From positions 1 to 24,304 of the IMG/VR virus record IMGVR_UViG_3300007516_000141: a stretch of DNA of 24,304 nucleotides. The stretch is one strand, 5' to 3'. This stretch comes from a virus. Numbering within the stretch: position 1 is the first letter of the stretch; each line of letters opens with the position of its first letter. Both the position numbers and the translations under genes were made by a program. Below, piece after piece: positions 14,260 to 23,261 of the stretch. Under the pieces are notes generated by a model. The model had not been told where the DNA came from. It searched no databases and worked only from the letters and a program-made list of their open reading frames with translations.

Positions 14260-17200
14260 ATGGCTTTAATTATCGACCCGGAACCGCAAGAGGACAGCCC
14301 CGTCATTGACGACGCAACCGCCCATAGCTTTATGGAGCGACTCGACACGGCGGGACCGGATGAGCGGCCAACCATTGAGGCAAAACTCCTTCAATACGCC
14401 GACGCACAGGACGCAAGGAAGCGCGAAGTGCAAGGGGAGCATTTCGCCAAGCTCTATACGGACGATGAATTTTTCAAGAAGCAGTCGCGCCAACCCGCCG
14501 TGGTTGATGCTATGGCGGCATCATTGATTCCCGAAACGCTGCCAATCAGGGCGGCAAATCAAGCGTATCTCGAGTTTGCCACGGGGAAGCAACCTGGGGA
14601 ACTGACCGACACGTACGAACATTGGCGGGACGGGTTCGGGCAAAAAGCCAATGGAAAGCCGACCATCACGGATCAGGAAATGTTTTCGCTGGTGCGAGAC
14701 AATTTCACAGGGGAGAAGAAACGAGCGATGGATGAACAACTCATCCTTGGTGATGTCATGAACGGCCTTTTCGAGGAAGCGACGACTGGAGTGGTACAAA
14801 CTGGAGCCGCAGCACTCCAAAAATACAAGACTGAAAATCCCGATTTTGCCAAAGGTCTCAAGCCGGGCGAGGAAGCGCAATATCTCAATGGACTCATGGC
14901 GACGAGGGAAGATCTTCGAGAGAAATTCGACAAATATGCTCCCACCGCAAAGCGCCTCTATGACGAGGTGACAAGTCAGACAGGGCAGAAGGAAGGCTCT
15001 GGCGCGAAGAATGTCATTGGAGAGATTGCCAATATGCCAAAGGCCGACCAAGACATTCTCTTTTCTGCAGTATTGCTGGCCGCGCAACGGAGCGGGTTTG
15101 ATCCGAAAGGGTTCTTGAAGCAGACTGCGGAAACGCTCGGGCGCGCGACCATCGGCACAATGAATCAAACCGTAAGAGTGACGATGGAGGACGGCTTGCG
15201 AAACAAGCTCAGGTCATTAAATCAGCTTGATGTCCCTGAAATTAAATACGGAGGCCCACGAAGCATGGATGAGATTGGAGCATTTGCGATGCTGGGGCCA
15301 AGGTCTCGGTCGGGATTTGAGGAGAGTTACCCGACGCCAGAGAGTAGAGCGAAGGCTAAGGAGGAAATCCAAGATCAACTGAATGTCATTGGCGTTATTC
15401 GCAAGATCGACAATCTTTCACAGGAGGCGGACCCAATCAAGGTGGTCTCGAAAAGCTGGCTTGGGCAAGTGGCGGAAAAATCAGTCTATGGCGTTGCTGG
15501 GTCTGCTGGGATCATGGCTTCCTCAATGATTCCCGTCATTGGTCCAGCGTTGACGTTTGCGGCTTACCGAGCAGGCAACTATGAGCGACTCAGGAACGAA
15601 GCTCCAGATTTAGCCCCAGAGACCGCGAGCAGCTACGCGACAGTCATGGCGATTCCAGAGTCGATTCTTGATAGGTTTCAAATGGGCATTCTTTTCCGTA
15701 AGGCTCCCATCTTCTCTAAAACGCTTAAAGCAATGACGCTTTCCAAAAAAGGCATGGTCGGAAAAATGGCGAATTTCGGAAAGACTGCCAGCGTCATGAC
15801 GGCAGCGGAGACCGGGATTGAACTGGTTCAAAACTTCATCCCGCTTGTGGTCGATCAGCTCGGCATGGCTCTGGAAGAAGATTACCCTCAACATAATTTC
15901 AGAGAAGACCTAGCGCAATATCGTGACGCGATTCCAGAGACCATCGGCACGATGTTGATTATGTCCATGTTTGGGGCGGGCTTCGCCACAATATCAGACA
16001 CGAGAAATGGCCGTCATTTACTCGAATTCGCGCAACCCATGACTGACTCCGGGATTTCCGATGAAGGGGCGGCGAAGATCATCACGGCTCCCACAGAGGA
16101 AGAGAAGCTCGCCATCTTCATAGAGGAGGCAGCAAAGCGGACGCCGGAGAGCATTGCCGCCGGGGTGGCTGCGAGCAATGAGCGGGTGGCGAATCAGAAG
16201 GCGAATCAGGCTCAAGAAGGTAGATCGGAATTGACGGTCTCCTCTGTCCTTGGCGATCCCGATGAGAATGGCAACCCGGCGCAAGAATGGACTTTGACCG
16301 ACTCGAAAGGACAGGTTGTCATTAAGACAAGGGATCAAGCTGCGGCATTGATGGCGAAAGAAGAAGCTGACCGGGCATGGATGACCGGGAAGACATCGGG
16401 CATTGCCGAAGGCTTGGAGCACATCAAGGCCGTCAATGAAGCCATCGGTCGCGGCGAGGACGTTCAAAAGATCCTGCTCGGGAAAGGCTCGCAATCCTTC
16501 CTTGAGATTTACAACGCCGACAAAACGCCAGAACATCTCGATAGGCTTTTCGAGACGGTGCGTTCCCATGGCTACGAGATCAAGGAAGTTGAACAGCTTG
16601 CTGGATATTTCGTCAAGGCATCGAACCGGGGGCGACTTAAGGATGGGATTTACAAATCAATAATTGCGGTGAGTGACGGGGCCGACGGCATTCACCTCAT
16701 GCGGGATTACTCCCAGGACAATTTGAGGCGGGCCATCGAGGAAGGCGACACAACGATTGAATGGGTGCGGGATCAACTTGATTTGCTGAAAGGCCACAAG
16801 GAATTTGCCAACCTCCTGACCGAAACTGATACCAATGTCATTGAAGCGTTCTCGGACGTTGCGGTCTCGTATTTCCTCGGGCGCACGAAAGAAAGCCAGA
16901 TTCCCTCGGGGCTCCGCACATTCATGCGACAAATCGCGGTCTTTTTGCGGGAAATTCTCGTGCGGTCGTATCGGCTCAAGCGAGCGATTGCGGCGGGCGA
17001 CGTGAACCAGAATTTCCAACAACTCCTTGCCACATCGACTGGGCTTGACGTTGACCAGATTGCCCGCATGGAGGGCGAGAAGGAAGGGCGTCGGATGCAG
17101 CAAGAGGCACTTGATTCGGTCAACGCCGGGGAAGGGACGCCGGGGGTTGAGCTTCTCGACGTGCTGACCAGTTCAGCCGAGAAGCTGCCAGACACGAAAT

Positions 17201-20200
17201 CGCCATTCTTCACACCGGAGATTGGCAGGCTGAAAGAATTGGTACAGCAACTTGGCAAGGGAGAGTTTGCAACCCGCAAAAAGATGAGGATCAAGGATCT
17301 CTTCTCCAATGACGCCAAAGATCCAGACTTGCTGGTCGGTGCGTTCAATGAGGCGGGCCATGCCTTCTTCACGGTTGATGACATGGTGCAGGCATTGGAG
17401 GAACGGATTCGGACTGGCAAAGCGCAAGTGGGGACAATTTCTTCTGATGCGGTATATGGGGATGGGAACTATTCAATCTCCAAAAAACAGGACGCCGAGT
17501 ACATGGCGGCTGTGGAGAGCGGCGACGTTGAAACTCAACAGGCGATGGTTGACGAGGCCGCGATGGCTGCGGGGTACGCGCCTCAGTCAAAGTTCAGAGA
17601 CGGTCACAGCGCGCCTAGCAATTCGCGGGCTACAGACGAACAAGTAAAAGAGGATGGAGCAGACGCCGCGCTGGATCAGGTGGCTCGCGGGGTTCATAAT
17701 CAACCTGCTGACTATTTTGATCCCGTAGTCGGACCACGTTTTTACTCTTACACCGATAAAAACGGGATGGAAGCATACCGCGCCATCAAGGCGGCAATGG
17801 TTGCAATAAACAAGGGGAAGTCCCCAAATATTACCGTTTACCGTGCAGTTCCCTTATCTGTTAAAAACACCCGGATAGAAAATAGAGATTGGGTGAGTCC
17901 TTCTCGCGGGTATGCCGTTGATCATGGGGAGTCACGGTTTGGCGAGGGTGAATACCGCATCATCAAGGAAAGCATCCCTAGCAAAGAACTTTTTTGGGAC
18001 GGCATCGACATTCGGGAATGGGGCAAGGACGACGATCAAAACCGCGTTTACAAGAACACGGAAAACAACATAAAATCAGCGGACCCAATCACGCGAGACG
18101 AAAGCGGCAACGTGATTCCGCTTTCGGAGCGGTTCAAACCCGAAAGCGACAGCATCAACTACTCCATTGGAACTAAGGCGTTCGCGCGCCACGCTGACCT
18201 TGAAGCGAAGCACAAGGCTGGCACGATCACCGAAGCAGAGACGGCGGAGGCTCAGGCGTTGGTGGATGCGGCGGCGATGAAAACAATCGACAAGGTCCCC
18301 AAATCTAAGGCTTTTTCCGCCTTATCTGAATCTGAGTCGTCGGAGTTTTTGCAAGATATTGACGGATTTGCGCCACTGCCAAATGACGATCCGACCAAAA
18401 TTGATATATTTGAAAGGTGGATTTCTGTCTTAAAGAGCCGCGGGGTTCAGTTTCTTGATGGGTACCATGTTACCAATGCAAGCCGAGAGGATGTTGTTAG
18501 TTCAGGAATTGAAGGATCAGAAGTTGATTTGATTGGTCGGACAGGTGGAAATGCGCGAGGGAATTCGGTATATTTATTTCTTGAGACTGATGAGATTTTA
18601 AGAAGTTTTAATGGTGTTATGGGAGCACCGGGATTCACTCCGAATGTCATTCATATTAAAATTCCGCTTAATCAGCTTGGAAACCTGAGATGGGACTCGA
18701 ATTTCAATGTTTCTTATGAAACGAGAAGCGCGGTTAGAGTATTAGACGATGTGCCGTACGACAATGTTCTTGGCGTATATAAAATTGAAATTCCTGGGAC
18801 CGACCCGTTCACCGGCGTCCCGCTAGACCAGCGGTTCGATTCCTCGCAGGACAGCATCAACTACTCCATCTCCAAAGGCACAACTGACCGGGTGCAGGCC
18901 GCTCTCGAAGACAGGCTGAACCGAAGCCCTGACGCTCGCCTGGCACTCTACAAGCGGGCCAAGGTCAAGTTTGACGAGGTGCGGAAAGATCGTGGAAATT
19001 CCACCGATCCCAACAGGAAATTTTCCTCACTCCTGCAAAGCATGAGGGAACTAAATGCGATTCTTATAGTGCTCCCGAAGGATATTCGCGGGAAGGTCGG
19101 CGGGATGATGCCACTTGCCAACATGGGCAAGGATACCATACAAGGCAACCAGGTTGCCACCGTGGACAAGTTCCTCGAAAAGCGGATTGCCATGATCGAC
19201 AAGGAACTTGAGCGGGTGTTGAAGAAAGAATATCTCGCCGGATTGCGGAAGCTCATCAAGAAACTTCAGCCTGTGAGGTCAAGCGGCGGCGCCGCCAAGT
19301 CATTCCTTGGAGATACGGCTCAGGAAATTGCGATTGATGCCGGAAAGCTCGCGCTCCTCACGAATGATGAGGTTGCCAAGGAGATGCTTGATCTCGATGC
19401 GGCTATGAATGAAGGCCGGACCGATCAGAACCTCTATGAGCGGTGGTCGATGCTGAATATGTTCGGAGACCTAAAGGGAAGGGACGCGGCCACCTTGGCC
19501 ATCGCTTTTGATTGGCTCAAGAAGGTGGCTCAAGAGGGGCGCGACAAAACGAAGATGACCCGCGAGGCCCATTTCGCCAGCCTGAAAGAAATACGCTCTG
19601 CCCTCCTTGATGATATTGGCCGGGTTGAACTGTCTGACAGTTTCAGGGCGTCGCATAAAAAGTTCTTCGGAAGGGCCGGAGATTGGTCGGGTTCAGTCCT
19701 TCGTAACCATCTCTCCTTCGAGCAGTTCCTTGCGACAATTTTTCAGAACAGTCCCGAGCAAGTTAAATACTTTTTTGAGCGGATGATGAAGGCCGATAAT
19801 GCGGACCAAGATATGCGAATCCGTTATTCGCTTGAACTATTGGCGACAATTAAAGCCGGGGCCAATGCGGCAAAGAAGACAGCCGGGAAAGCAGCTATTG
19901 ACCTGATGGCACCCCATGAAAACGCGGTCATAATCTTGGAGAACATAAAGACTGAGACCGCAAAGCTGACTGTCGAGCAGGCGGAAAAGATGGCACTTGG
20001 CGAGATTGACTCTGGCAAATTCACGAAAGAAGAAATCCAAGACGCCTTGGATTCTCAGAGAGAAGAGCTTGCCGAGCGTGATGCCAAGGCGGCGGCAGAG
20101 GGAAGGGATAATGCACCGCTCGCCCAACGTGAATTTGTTGAGGTTAGCCGCAGGGTCGGAGTTGAAAAGGGCGCGACTCTATCCAGAAACCAAGCCATTC

Positions 20201-21831
20201 AGCTTCTCCTCACATGGAACCAGCGTGACGGTCGGAAGAAAATGAAGCTGGGCGAATGGAGGGAAGACACCGGCGAGCAGTTGCAGGCCTTCATCGAGAA
20301 AGACCCTGTTGCGGTCAAGGTCATGGATTTTCTTCAAAAGTTTTACAGTGAGGGAGCGGCGAGAGTAAACCCTGTTTATGTTCGGATCTTCGGCATGAAT
20401 ATGCCTACGGGGGAAAATTACGCCCCAGCAAGCTATGACCACCAAGGCGACGAGGTTGAGATTGGCCCCGATGGCATGGCAACTTCGGGCGGCTCTACGC
20501 CGGGATTCCTCAAGGGAAGAGTCTCTCATAAAGCATCAGTCTCACCTTCGGGAGCCATCACCATCTTTCAACAACACCTTGCCCAACAATCCCACTGGGT
20601 CAACTTTGCGGAACTGGGCCGGGACTTTAAGCACATCTTCGCAGATGCCGACATGAAGAAATCCCTTCGCGCCAAGTTTGGGAATTACGCGAACGAAGAA
20701 GTCTCGAAGTGGACGAGTCTCCTTGAGACTAGAGGGGGCGACAGGTCAAATTCGATGGCGTGGATGAATGGCCTTTTAGGAACTCTTATCGGCGGCAAAG
20801 CAATCTCATCCCTAGGGTTCAATATGCGGACCTTGACAATGCAGACCGATGCCGGGATGCGATTCATGTTTGCAATGGAACCGGGCGAGGTTGTCCGCGC
20901 CTTCTCTGACCCAGCCGCATTGGTTAAGTCCATGCCTGCTATTTGGTTCTCAGAAGCCGTTCAGCGGAGGATTAAAGGCGGGATGAGTCCTGCCATGCAA
21001 TTCGTTTTCCAGCAATACTCAGCGAAGCCTGGGGTCATGGCGAACGTAGCTCATGCGTCGATGGCACCAATCAACAGGACAGACGCTTTCTTCACCACTA
21101 TTGGGAGCGCGATTGTCTTCCGTTCTGCTTACACCACCGCAGTTGCGGAAGGGATGAATGAGAAGATGGCTGTTGACCACGCAATGAAGGAGGTTGACAA
21201 GGCCATTTATAGGTTCTCCCAGCCGATAGGCGTGGGGCAAAAGTCTCTGATTGAGAACTCTGGCAATATCCTTACCAAATCAATCATGATGTTCATGAGT
21301 GACCTCCGATTCAAGAGCGCGATGATGATTGAGGCAGGCTTTGAGATTAAGAAAATCGCCGAGGAGGGCAAAGGCAACTGGCAAAAGCCCTTGAAAACCA
21401 TCTTAACGATCGAGGCAATGGCATTTATCTCGCATTCTATGGGGAATCTTTATCGGACCCTGTTGAGCGACGATGAGCCAGAAGATATTTGGGCGCGGAA
21501 GGGATACTACAAGGCGCTCGCCCTAGCTCCGTTTGCTGGCCTTATGTTCGGCGGCACTATTGCCGATGTTACCTTATCGAAGCTGTTCCATGAAAGATTC
21601 TTTATGCCGTCAAGAGATCCGGTTGTGGATACCGCCATGCGAGGACTCAGGACGCTAAATAACATTGACGAGACATTCAATGTCGATGACCCCGAGGAGA
21701 TGTACCGCCAATGGCGAAACATCTCAAAAACAATTTCCGTTACTCCAGGACTCGCCGCCCCCGCAGCCGCCCTGAATCTCATCTCGCCTGCCTTCGGTCT
21801 GGCTGAGCGGTTAAAAGAAATGGAGAAATAA
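14260..21831 (+). CDS. Giant gp16-position ejection protein / polyvalent protein with two ART-like domains
   Basis: A 2523-residue protein, nearly twice T7 gp16, probably ejected with the DNA. Residues 1-400 are helical. Hydrophobic stretches lie at about 408-440 and 558-585. Residues about 858-900 (NVIEAFSDVAVSYFLGR) resemble the tail of a zincin domain with no HExxH before it. ART-like domain 1 (about 1110-1260) has VYRAVP (R1195), DWVSPSRGYAVDHG (1210-1223) and LFWDGIDIREWG (1244-1255). ART-like domain 2 (about 1385-1510) has GYHVT (H1403) and SVYLF (Y1438). Repeated borders end in INYSI or NYSI (1070-1073, 1299-1303, 1533-1537). A long helical region follows, then an LPD38-like part (about 2180-2390) and hydrophobic segments (about 2378-2440). 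The gene begins one base after the preceding stop. Confidence 0.85.
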   Translation: MALIIDPEPQEDSPVIDDATAHSFMERLDTAGPDERPTIEAKLLQYADAQDARKREVQGEHFAKLYTDDEFFKKQSRQPAVVDAMAASLIPETLPIRAANQAYLEFATGKQPGELTDTYEHWRDGFGQKANGKPTITDQEMFSLVRDNFTGEKKRAMDEQLILGDVMNGLFEEATTGVVQTGAAALQKYKTENPDFAKGLKPGEEAQYLNGLMATREDLREKFDKYAPTAKRLYDEVTSQTGQKEGSGAKNVIGEIANMPKADQDILFSAVLLAAQRSGFDPKGFLKQTAETLGRATIGTMNQTVRVTMEDGLRNKLRSLNQLDVPEIKYGGPRSMDEIGAFAMLGPRSRSGFEESYPTPESRAKAKEEIQDQLNVIGVIRKIDNLSQEADPIKVVSKSWLGQVAEKSVYGVAGSAGIMASSMIPVIGPALTFAAYRAGNYERLRNEAPDLAPETASSYATVMAIPESILDRFQMGILFRKAPIFSKTLKAMTLSKKGMVGKMANFGKTASVMTAAETGIELVQNFIPLVVDQLGMALEEDYPQHNFREDLAQYRDAIPETIGTMLIMSMFGAGFATISDTRNGRHLLEFAQPMTDSGISDEGAAKIITAPTEEEKLAIFIEEAAKRTPESIAAGVAASNERVANQKANQAQEGRSELTVSSVLGDPDENGNPAQEWTLTDSKGQVVIKTRDQAAALMAKEEADRAWMTGKTSGIAEGLEHIKAVNEAIGRGEDVQKILLGKGSQSFLEIYNADKTPEHLDRLFETVRSHGYEIKEVEQLAGYFVKASNRGRLKDGIYKSIIAVSDGADGIHLMRDYSQDNLRRAIEEGDTTIEWVRDQLDLLKGHKEFANLLTETDTNVIEAFSDVAVSYFLGRTKESQIPSGLRTFMRQIAVFLREILVRSYRLKRAIAAGDVNQNFQQLLATSTGLDVDQIARMEGEKEGRRMQQEALDSVNAGEGTPGVELLDVLTSSAEKLPDTKSPFFTPEIGRLKELVQQLGKGEFATRKKMRIKDLFSNDAKDPDLLVGAFNEAGHAFFTVDDMVQALEERIRTGKAQVGTISSDAVYGDGNYSISKKQDAEYMAAVESGDVETQQAMVDEAAMAAGYAPQSKFRDGHSAPSNSRATDEQVKEDGADAALDQVARGVHNQPADYFDPVVGPRFYSYTDKNGMEAYRAIKAAMVAINKGKSPNITVYRAVPLSVKNTRIENRDWVSPSRGYAVDHGESRFGEGEYRIIKESIPSKELFWDGIDIREWGKDDDQNRVYKNTENNIKSADPITRDESGNVIPLSERFKPESDSINYSIGTKAFARHADLEAKHKAGTITEAETAEAQALVDAAAMKTIDKVPKSKAFSALSESESSEFLQDIDGFAPLPNDDPTKIDIFERWISVLKSRGVQFLDGYHVTNASREDVVSSGIEGSEVDLIGRTGGNARGNSVYLFLETDEILRSFNGVMGAPGFTPNVIHIKIPLNQLGNLRWDSNFNVSYETRSAVRVLDDVPYDNVLGVYKIEIPGTDPFTGVPLDQRFDSSQDSINYSISKGTTDRVQAALEDRLNRSPDARLALYKRAKVKFDEVRKDRGNSTDPNRKFSSLLQSMRELNAILIVLPKDIRGKVGGMMPLANMGKDTIQGNQVATVDKFLEKRIAMIDKELERVLKKEYLAGLRKLIKKLQPVRSSGGAAKSFLGDTAQEIAIDAGKLALLTNDEVAKEMLDLDAAMNEGRTDQNLYERWSMLNMFGDLKGRDAATLAIAFDWLKKVAQEGRDKTKMTREAHFASLKEIRSALLDDIGRVELSDSFRASHKKFFGRAGDWSGSVLRNHLSFEQFLATIFQNSPEQVKYFFERMMKADNADQDMRIRYSLELLATIKAGANAAKKTAGKAAIDLMAPHENAVIILENIKTETAKLTVEQAEKMALGEIDSGKFTKEEIQDALDSQREELAERDAKAAAEGRDNAPLAQREFVEVSRRVGVEKGATLSRNQAIQLLLTWNQRDGRKKMKLGEWREDTGEQLQAFIEKDPVAVKVMDFLQKFYSEGAARVNPVYVRIFGMNMPTGENYAPASYDHQGDEVEIGPDGMATSGGSTPGFLKGRVSHKASVSPSGAITIFQQHLAQQSHWVNFAELGRDFKHIFADADMKKSLRAKFGNYANEEVSKWTSLLETRGGDRSNSMAWMNGLLGTLIGGKAISSLGFNMRTLTMQTDAGMRFMFAMEPGEVVRAFSDPAALVKSMPAIWFSEAVQRRIKGGMSPAMQFVFQQYSAKPGVMANVAHASMAPINRTDAFFTTIGSAIVFRSAYTTAVAEGMNEKMAVDHAMKEVDKAIYRFSQPIGVGQKSLIENSGNILTKSIMMFMSDLRFKSAMMIEAGFEIKKIAEEGKGNWQKPLKTILTIEAMAFISHSMGNLYRTLLSDDEPEDIWARKGYYKALALAPFAGLMFGGTIADVTLSKLFHERFFMPSRDPVVDTAMRGLRTLNNIDETFNVDDPEEMYRQWRNISKTISVTPGLAAPAAALNLISPAFGLAERLKEMEK
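17461..18147 (+). other. ART-like cassette 1 inside the giant protein gene
   Basis: The segment runs from the first NYSIS signature (residues 1070-1074) to PLSERF. A helical linker (DAEYMAAVESGDVETQQAMV, residues 1078-1097) precedes the ART-like domain. Candidate active-site elements of the R-S-E type are R1195 in VYRAVP and S1213/S1215 in WVSPSRG. The acidic position is not settled, although E1243 or E1253 near LFWDGIDIREWG are possible. This matches the ADP-ribosyltransferase family described in phage polyvalent proteins (recalled). GC over 17701-17940 is about 47%, modestly below the surrounding gene. Confidence 0.6.
18148..18167 (+). repeat. 20-bp direct repeat, copy 1 (border of ART cassette 2)
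   Basis: Identical over 20 bases to 18850-18869, in the same reading phase, encoding DSINYS plus the first bases of the next codon. It forms the left border of the second ART-like cassette. The flanking protein signature (PLSERF here, PLDQRF at copy 2) is also similar, with diverged DNA. Confidence 0.85.
18148..18867 (+). other. ART-like cassette 2, AT-rich, inside the giant protein gene
   Basis: The segment lies between the second and third INYSI signatures. A short Ala/Glu linker (residues about 1305-1342) precedes a domain with GYHVTNAS (H1403), NSVYLF (Y1438), a VIHIKIPL strand and a closing DDVPYDNVLGVYKIE. The H-x-T ... Y arrangement resembles the H-Y-E branch of ADP-ribosyltransferases (PARP/Tpt1 style). 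The third residue was not identified with certainty. GC over 18481-18720 is about 40% against about 60% a few hundred bases later, which marks it as a likely insertion. Confidence 0.5.
18850..18869 (+). repeat. 20-bp direct repeat, copy 2 (border of ART cassette 2)
   Basis: Exact copy of 18148-18167, 702 bases downstream, a multiple of three. Recombination between the copies would remove one cassette without breaking the frame. Confidence 0.85.
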
Positions 21832-21864
21832 AAACCTTTCAAAAACCCGAAAAACATGATTGTT

Positions 21865-21870
21865 TTGACT
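21865..21870 (+). promoter_or_regulatory. TTGACT element before the tail fibre gene
   Basis: TTGACT lies 11 bases before the fibre ATG, within TTGTnTTGACTnGAT (21860-21874). The same pattern occurs at 6219-6233 before the capsid unit, with 13 of 15 bases identical. It also lies in the only sizeable gap (50 bases) of the late operon. As a -35 box its -10 would fall inside the gene, so it may be a phage-specific element rather than a standard promoter. Confidence 0.3.
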
Positions 21871-21881
21871 CGATCCCTATT

Positions 21882-23261
21882 ATGAGCGTCTCTTCTTCCA
21901 CCAGCCGGTCGCAATATTCCGGCAATAACTCGACCGTGACGGCCTACGTTGTCCCGTTCCAATTCGCGGCCAATGATGATTTGGTGGTCGTCGTGACGAG
22001 CGCGGCAGGTGTTGCCACGACGTTGATTGACGCAACTGATTACACCCTGATCGGTGCCGAAAACCCGGCTGGCGGCAGCTTTACCACGGCGGTCGCGGTA
22101 GCCGTCGCGTCAACGGTGACGGTATATTCAGAGGTCGCGATTACTCAGCCGGTTGTGTACGTGGAGAATGCGGACTTCCCTGCCTCCACCCAGGAAGCGG
22201 CGCTGGATCGTGTTACCCGGATCTGTCAACAAATCGACCGGGCGGCGAATGCGTCAGTCCGGGTTTCTGATGTCGAGGGAGACCGGGATGAACTTGTTCC
22301 TGTTGCAAACACGATGCTCGGGCTCAACGCAAGTAAGATGCCAATAACGAAGACCGTGGATGAATTGAAAAGCTTCTTGGCTCTTTCCGGCACTACTCTT
22401 GCCGTCAACGCAGGGATGAAGACCTTTGCGGACGCGGGCGAACGTGGGCTTGCCGTGCCGGAATTTACAGGGCAGCTTGGCACCCAGCGAGACACGCAAG
22501 TCCTATATATCTCTTCCGGCACAAGTGCAGGAAATTGGGTCTCATACCAAACCCTTCTCGCCTCTTTCAGTGCGGACGAATTTACAGCGGACACTGCGGG
22601 GAGGCTTCCATTTGCCGATGGCATTTGGGATGCTGCCAAAATCGCGGCTGATGCGGTTACGACCGCAAAGATTGCGGCTGATGCGGTTACAACCGCAAAG
22701 GTTCTTGACGCAAACGTCACGGCGGCAAAATTGGCTGCCGCGCTCGATCTGTCGAGCAAGACGTTGACCATGCCTTCCGATCATTGGAAGAGCATCGCTC
22801 CGGCAGGCTCAATTCTGCAAGTCGTGCAAGCGTCATATACCGCAAATGCGCTCATAACGACGCCGTACATTCCTCACGACGATACAATCCCGCAAATCTC
22901 AGAGGGAACTCAAATTCTTTCTCAAGCGATTACTCCGTTTTCGGCATCAAACACAATTCTTGTTATTTTTCAAGGTCAAAGTTATATGTCCAATAACGCA
23001 GCTCCCATGGCCGCTATCTTTCGCGATTCTGTGGTTGATGCTATTTCAATGCGAGATATGTACCCAGGCGCTGCTCTTAATCAAGCGTTTGTTTCATTCG
23101 TAATTCACCATATAGATTCTCCGGCAACAACTTCTTCAACAACCTACACGGTTCGCGCAGCTCCAAATTCAAGTGGAAATATGTATTTTAATGGGGCAAC
23201 ACTAAGAACTGGAGGAGGAGCATCGGCAGCAACCCTAACCCTCATGGAGATAAAAGGATGA
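21882..23261 (+). CDS. Tail fibre protein, T7 gp17-like N terminus
   Basis: A 459-residue adhesin in the T7 gene 17 position. The N terminus (about residues 1-110) has the tail-attachment pattern of T7-type fibres: RSQYSGNNSTVTAYVVPFQF, a DYTLIG strand, VTVYSEVAITQPVVY, and then a QEAALDRVTRICQQIDRA helix. The middle is a shaft-like stretch with the decapeptide IAADAVTTAK twice in tandem (about 254-273). The C-terminal part (about 305-459), beginning GSILQVVQASY, looks like a beta-sandwich receptor-binding head and is encoded by AT-richer DNA. The gene is separated from the giant gene by 50 bases, and its stop overlaps the next start (ATGA, 23258-23261). Confidence 0.88.
   Translation: MSVSSSTSRSQYSGNNSTVTAYVVPFQFAANDDLVVVVTSAAGVATTLIDATDYTLIGAENPAGGSFTTAVAVAVASTVTVYSEVAITQPVVYVENADFPASTQEAALDRVTRICQQIDRAANASVRVSDVEGDRDELVPVANTMLGLNASKMPITKTVDELKSFLALSGTTLAVNAGMKTFADAGERGLAVPEFTGQLGTQRDTQVLYISSGTSAGNWVSYQTLLASFSADEFTADTAGRLPFADGIWDAAKIAADAVTTAKIAADAVTTAKVLDANVTAAKLAAALDLSSKTLTMPSDHWKSIAPAGSILQVVQASYTANALITTPYIPHDDTIPQISEGTQILSQAITPFSASNTILVIFQGQSYMSNNAAPMAAIFRDSVVDAISMRDMYPGAALNQAFVSFVIHHIDSPATTSSTTYTVRAAPNSSGNMYFNGATLRTGGGASAATLTLMEIKG
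22641..22700 (+). repeat. Two tandem 30-bp units in the fibre shaft
   Basis: Units 22641-22670 and 22671-22700 differ at two bases and encode IAADAVTTAK twice. Related but diverged residues (LDANVTAAK) follow. Such short in-frame units are common in trimeric fibre shafts and can vary in number. Confidence 0.85.

Noticed and set aside
17347-17370. NEAGHAFF in the giant protein as a zinc protease motif
   Set aside because: It resembles HEAGHA of M41 peptidases, but the first metal ligand is Asn and the surrounding sequence does not look like a protease, so it is probably chance.
22641-22700. CRISPR-like repeats
   Set aside because: Two adjacent copies with no spacers, in frame in a fibre gene; simple coding repeats.
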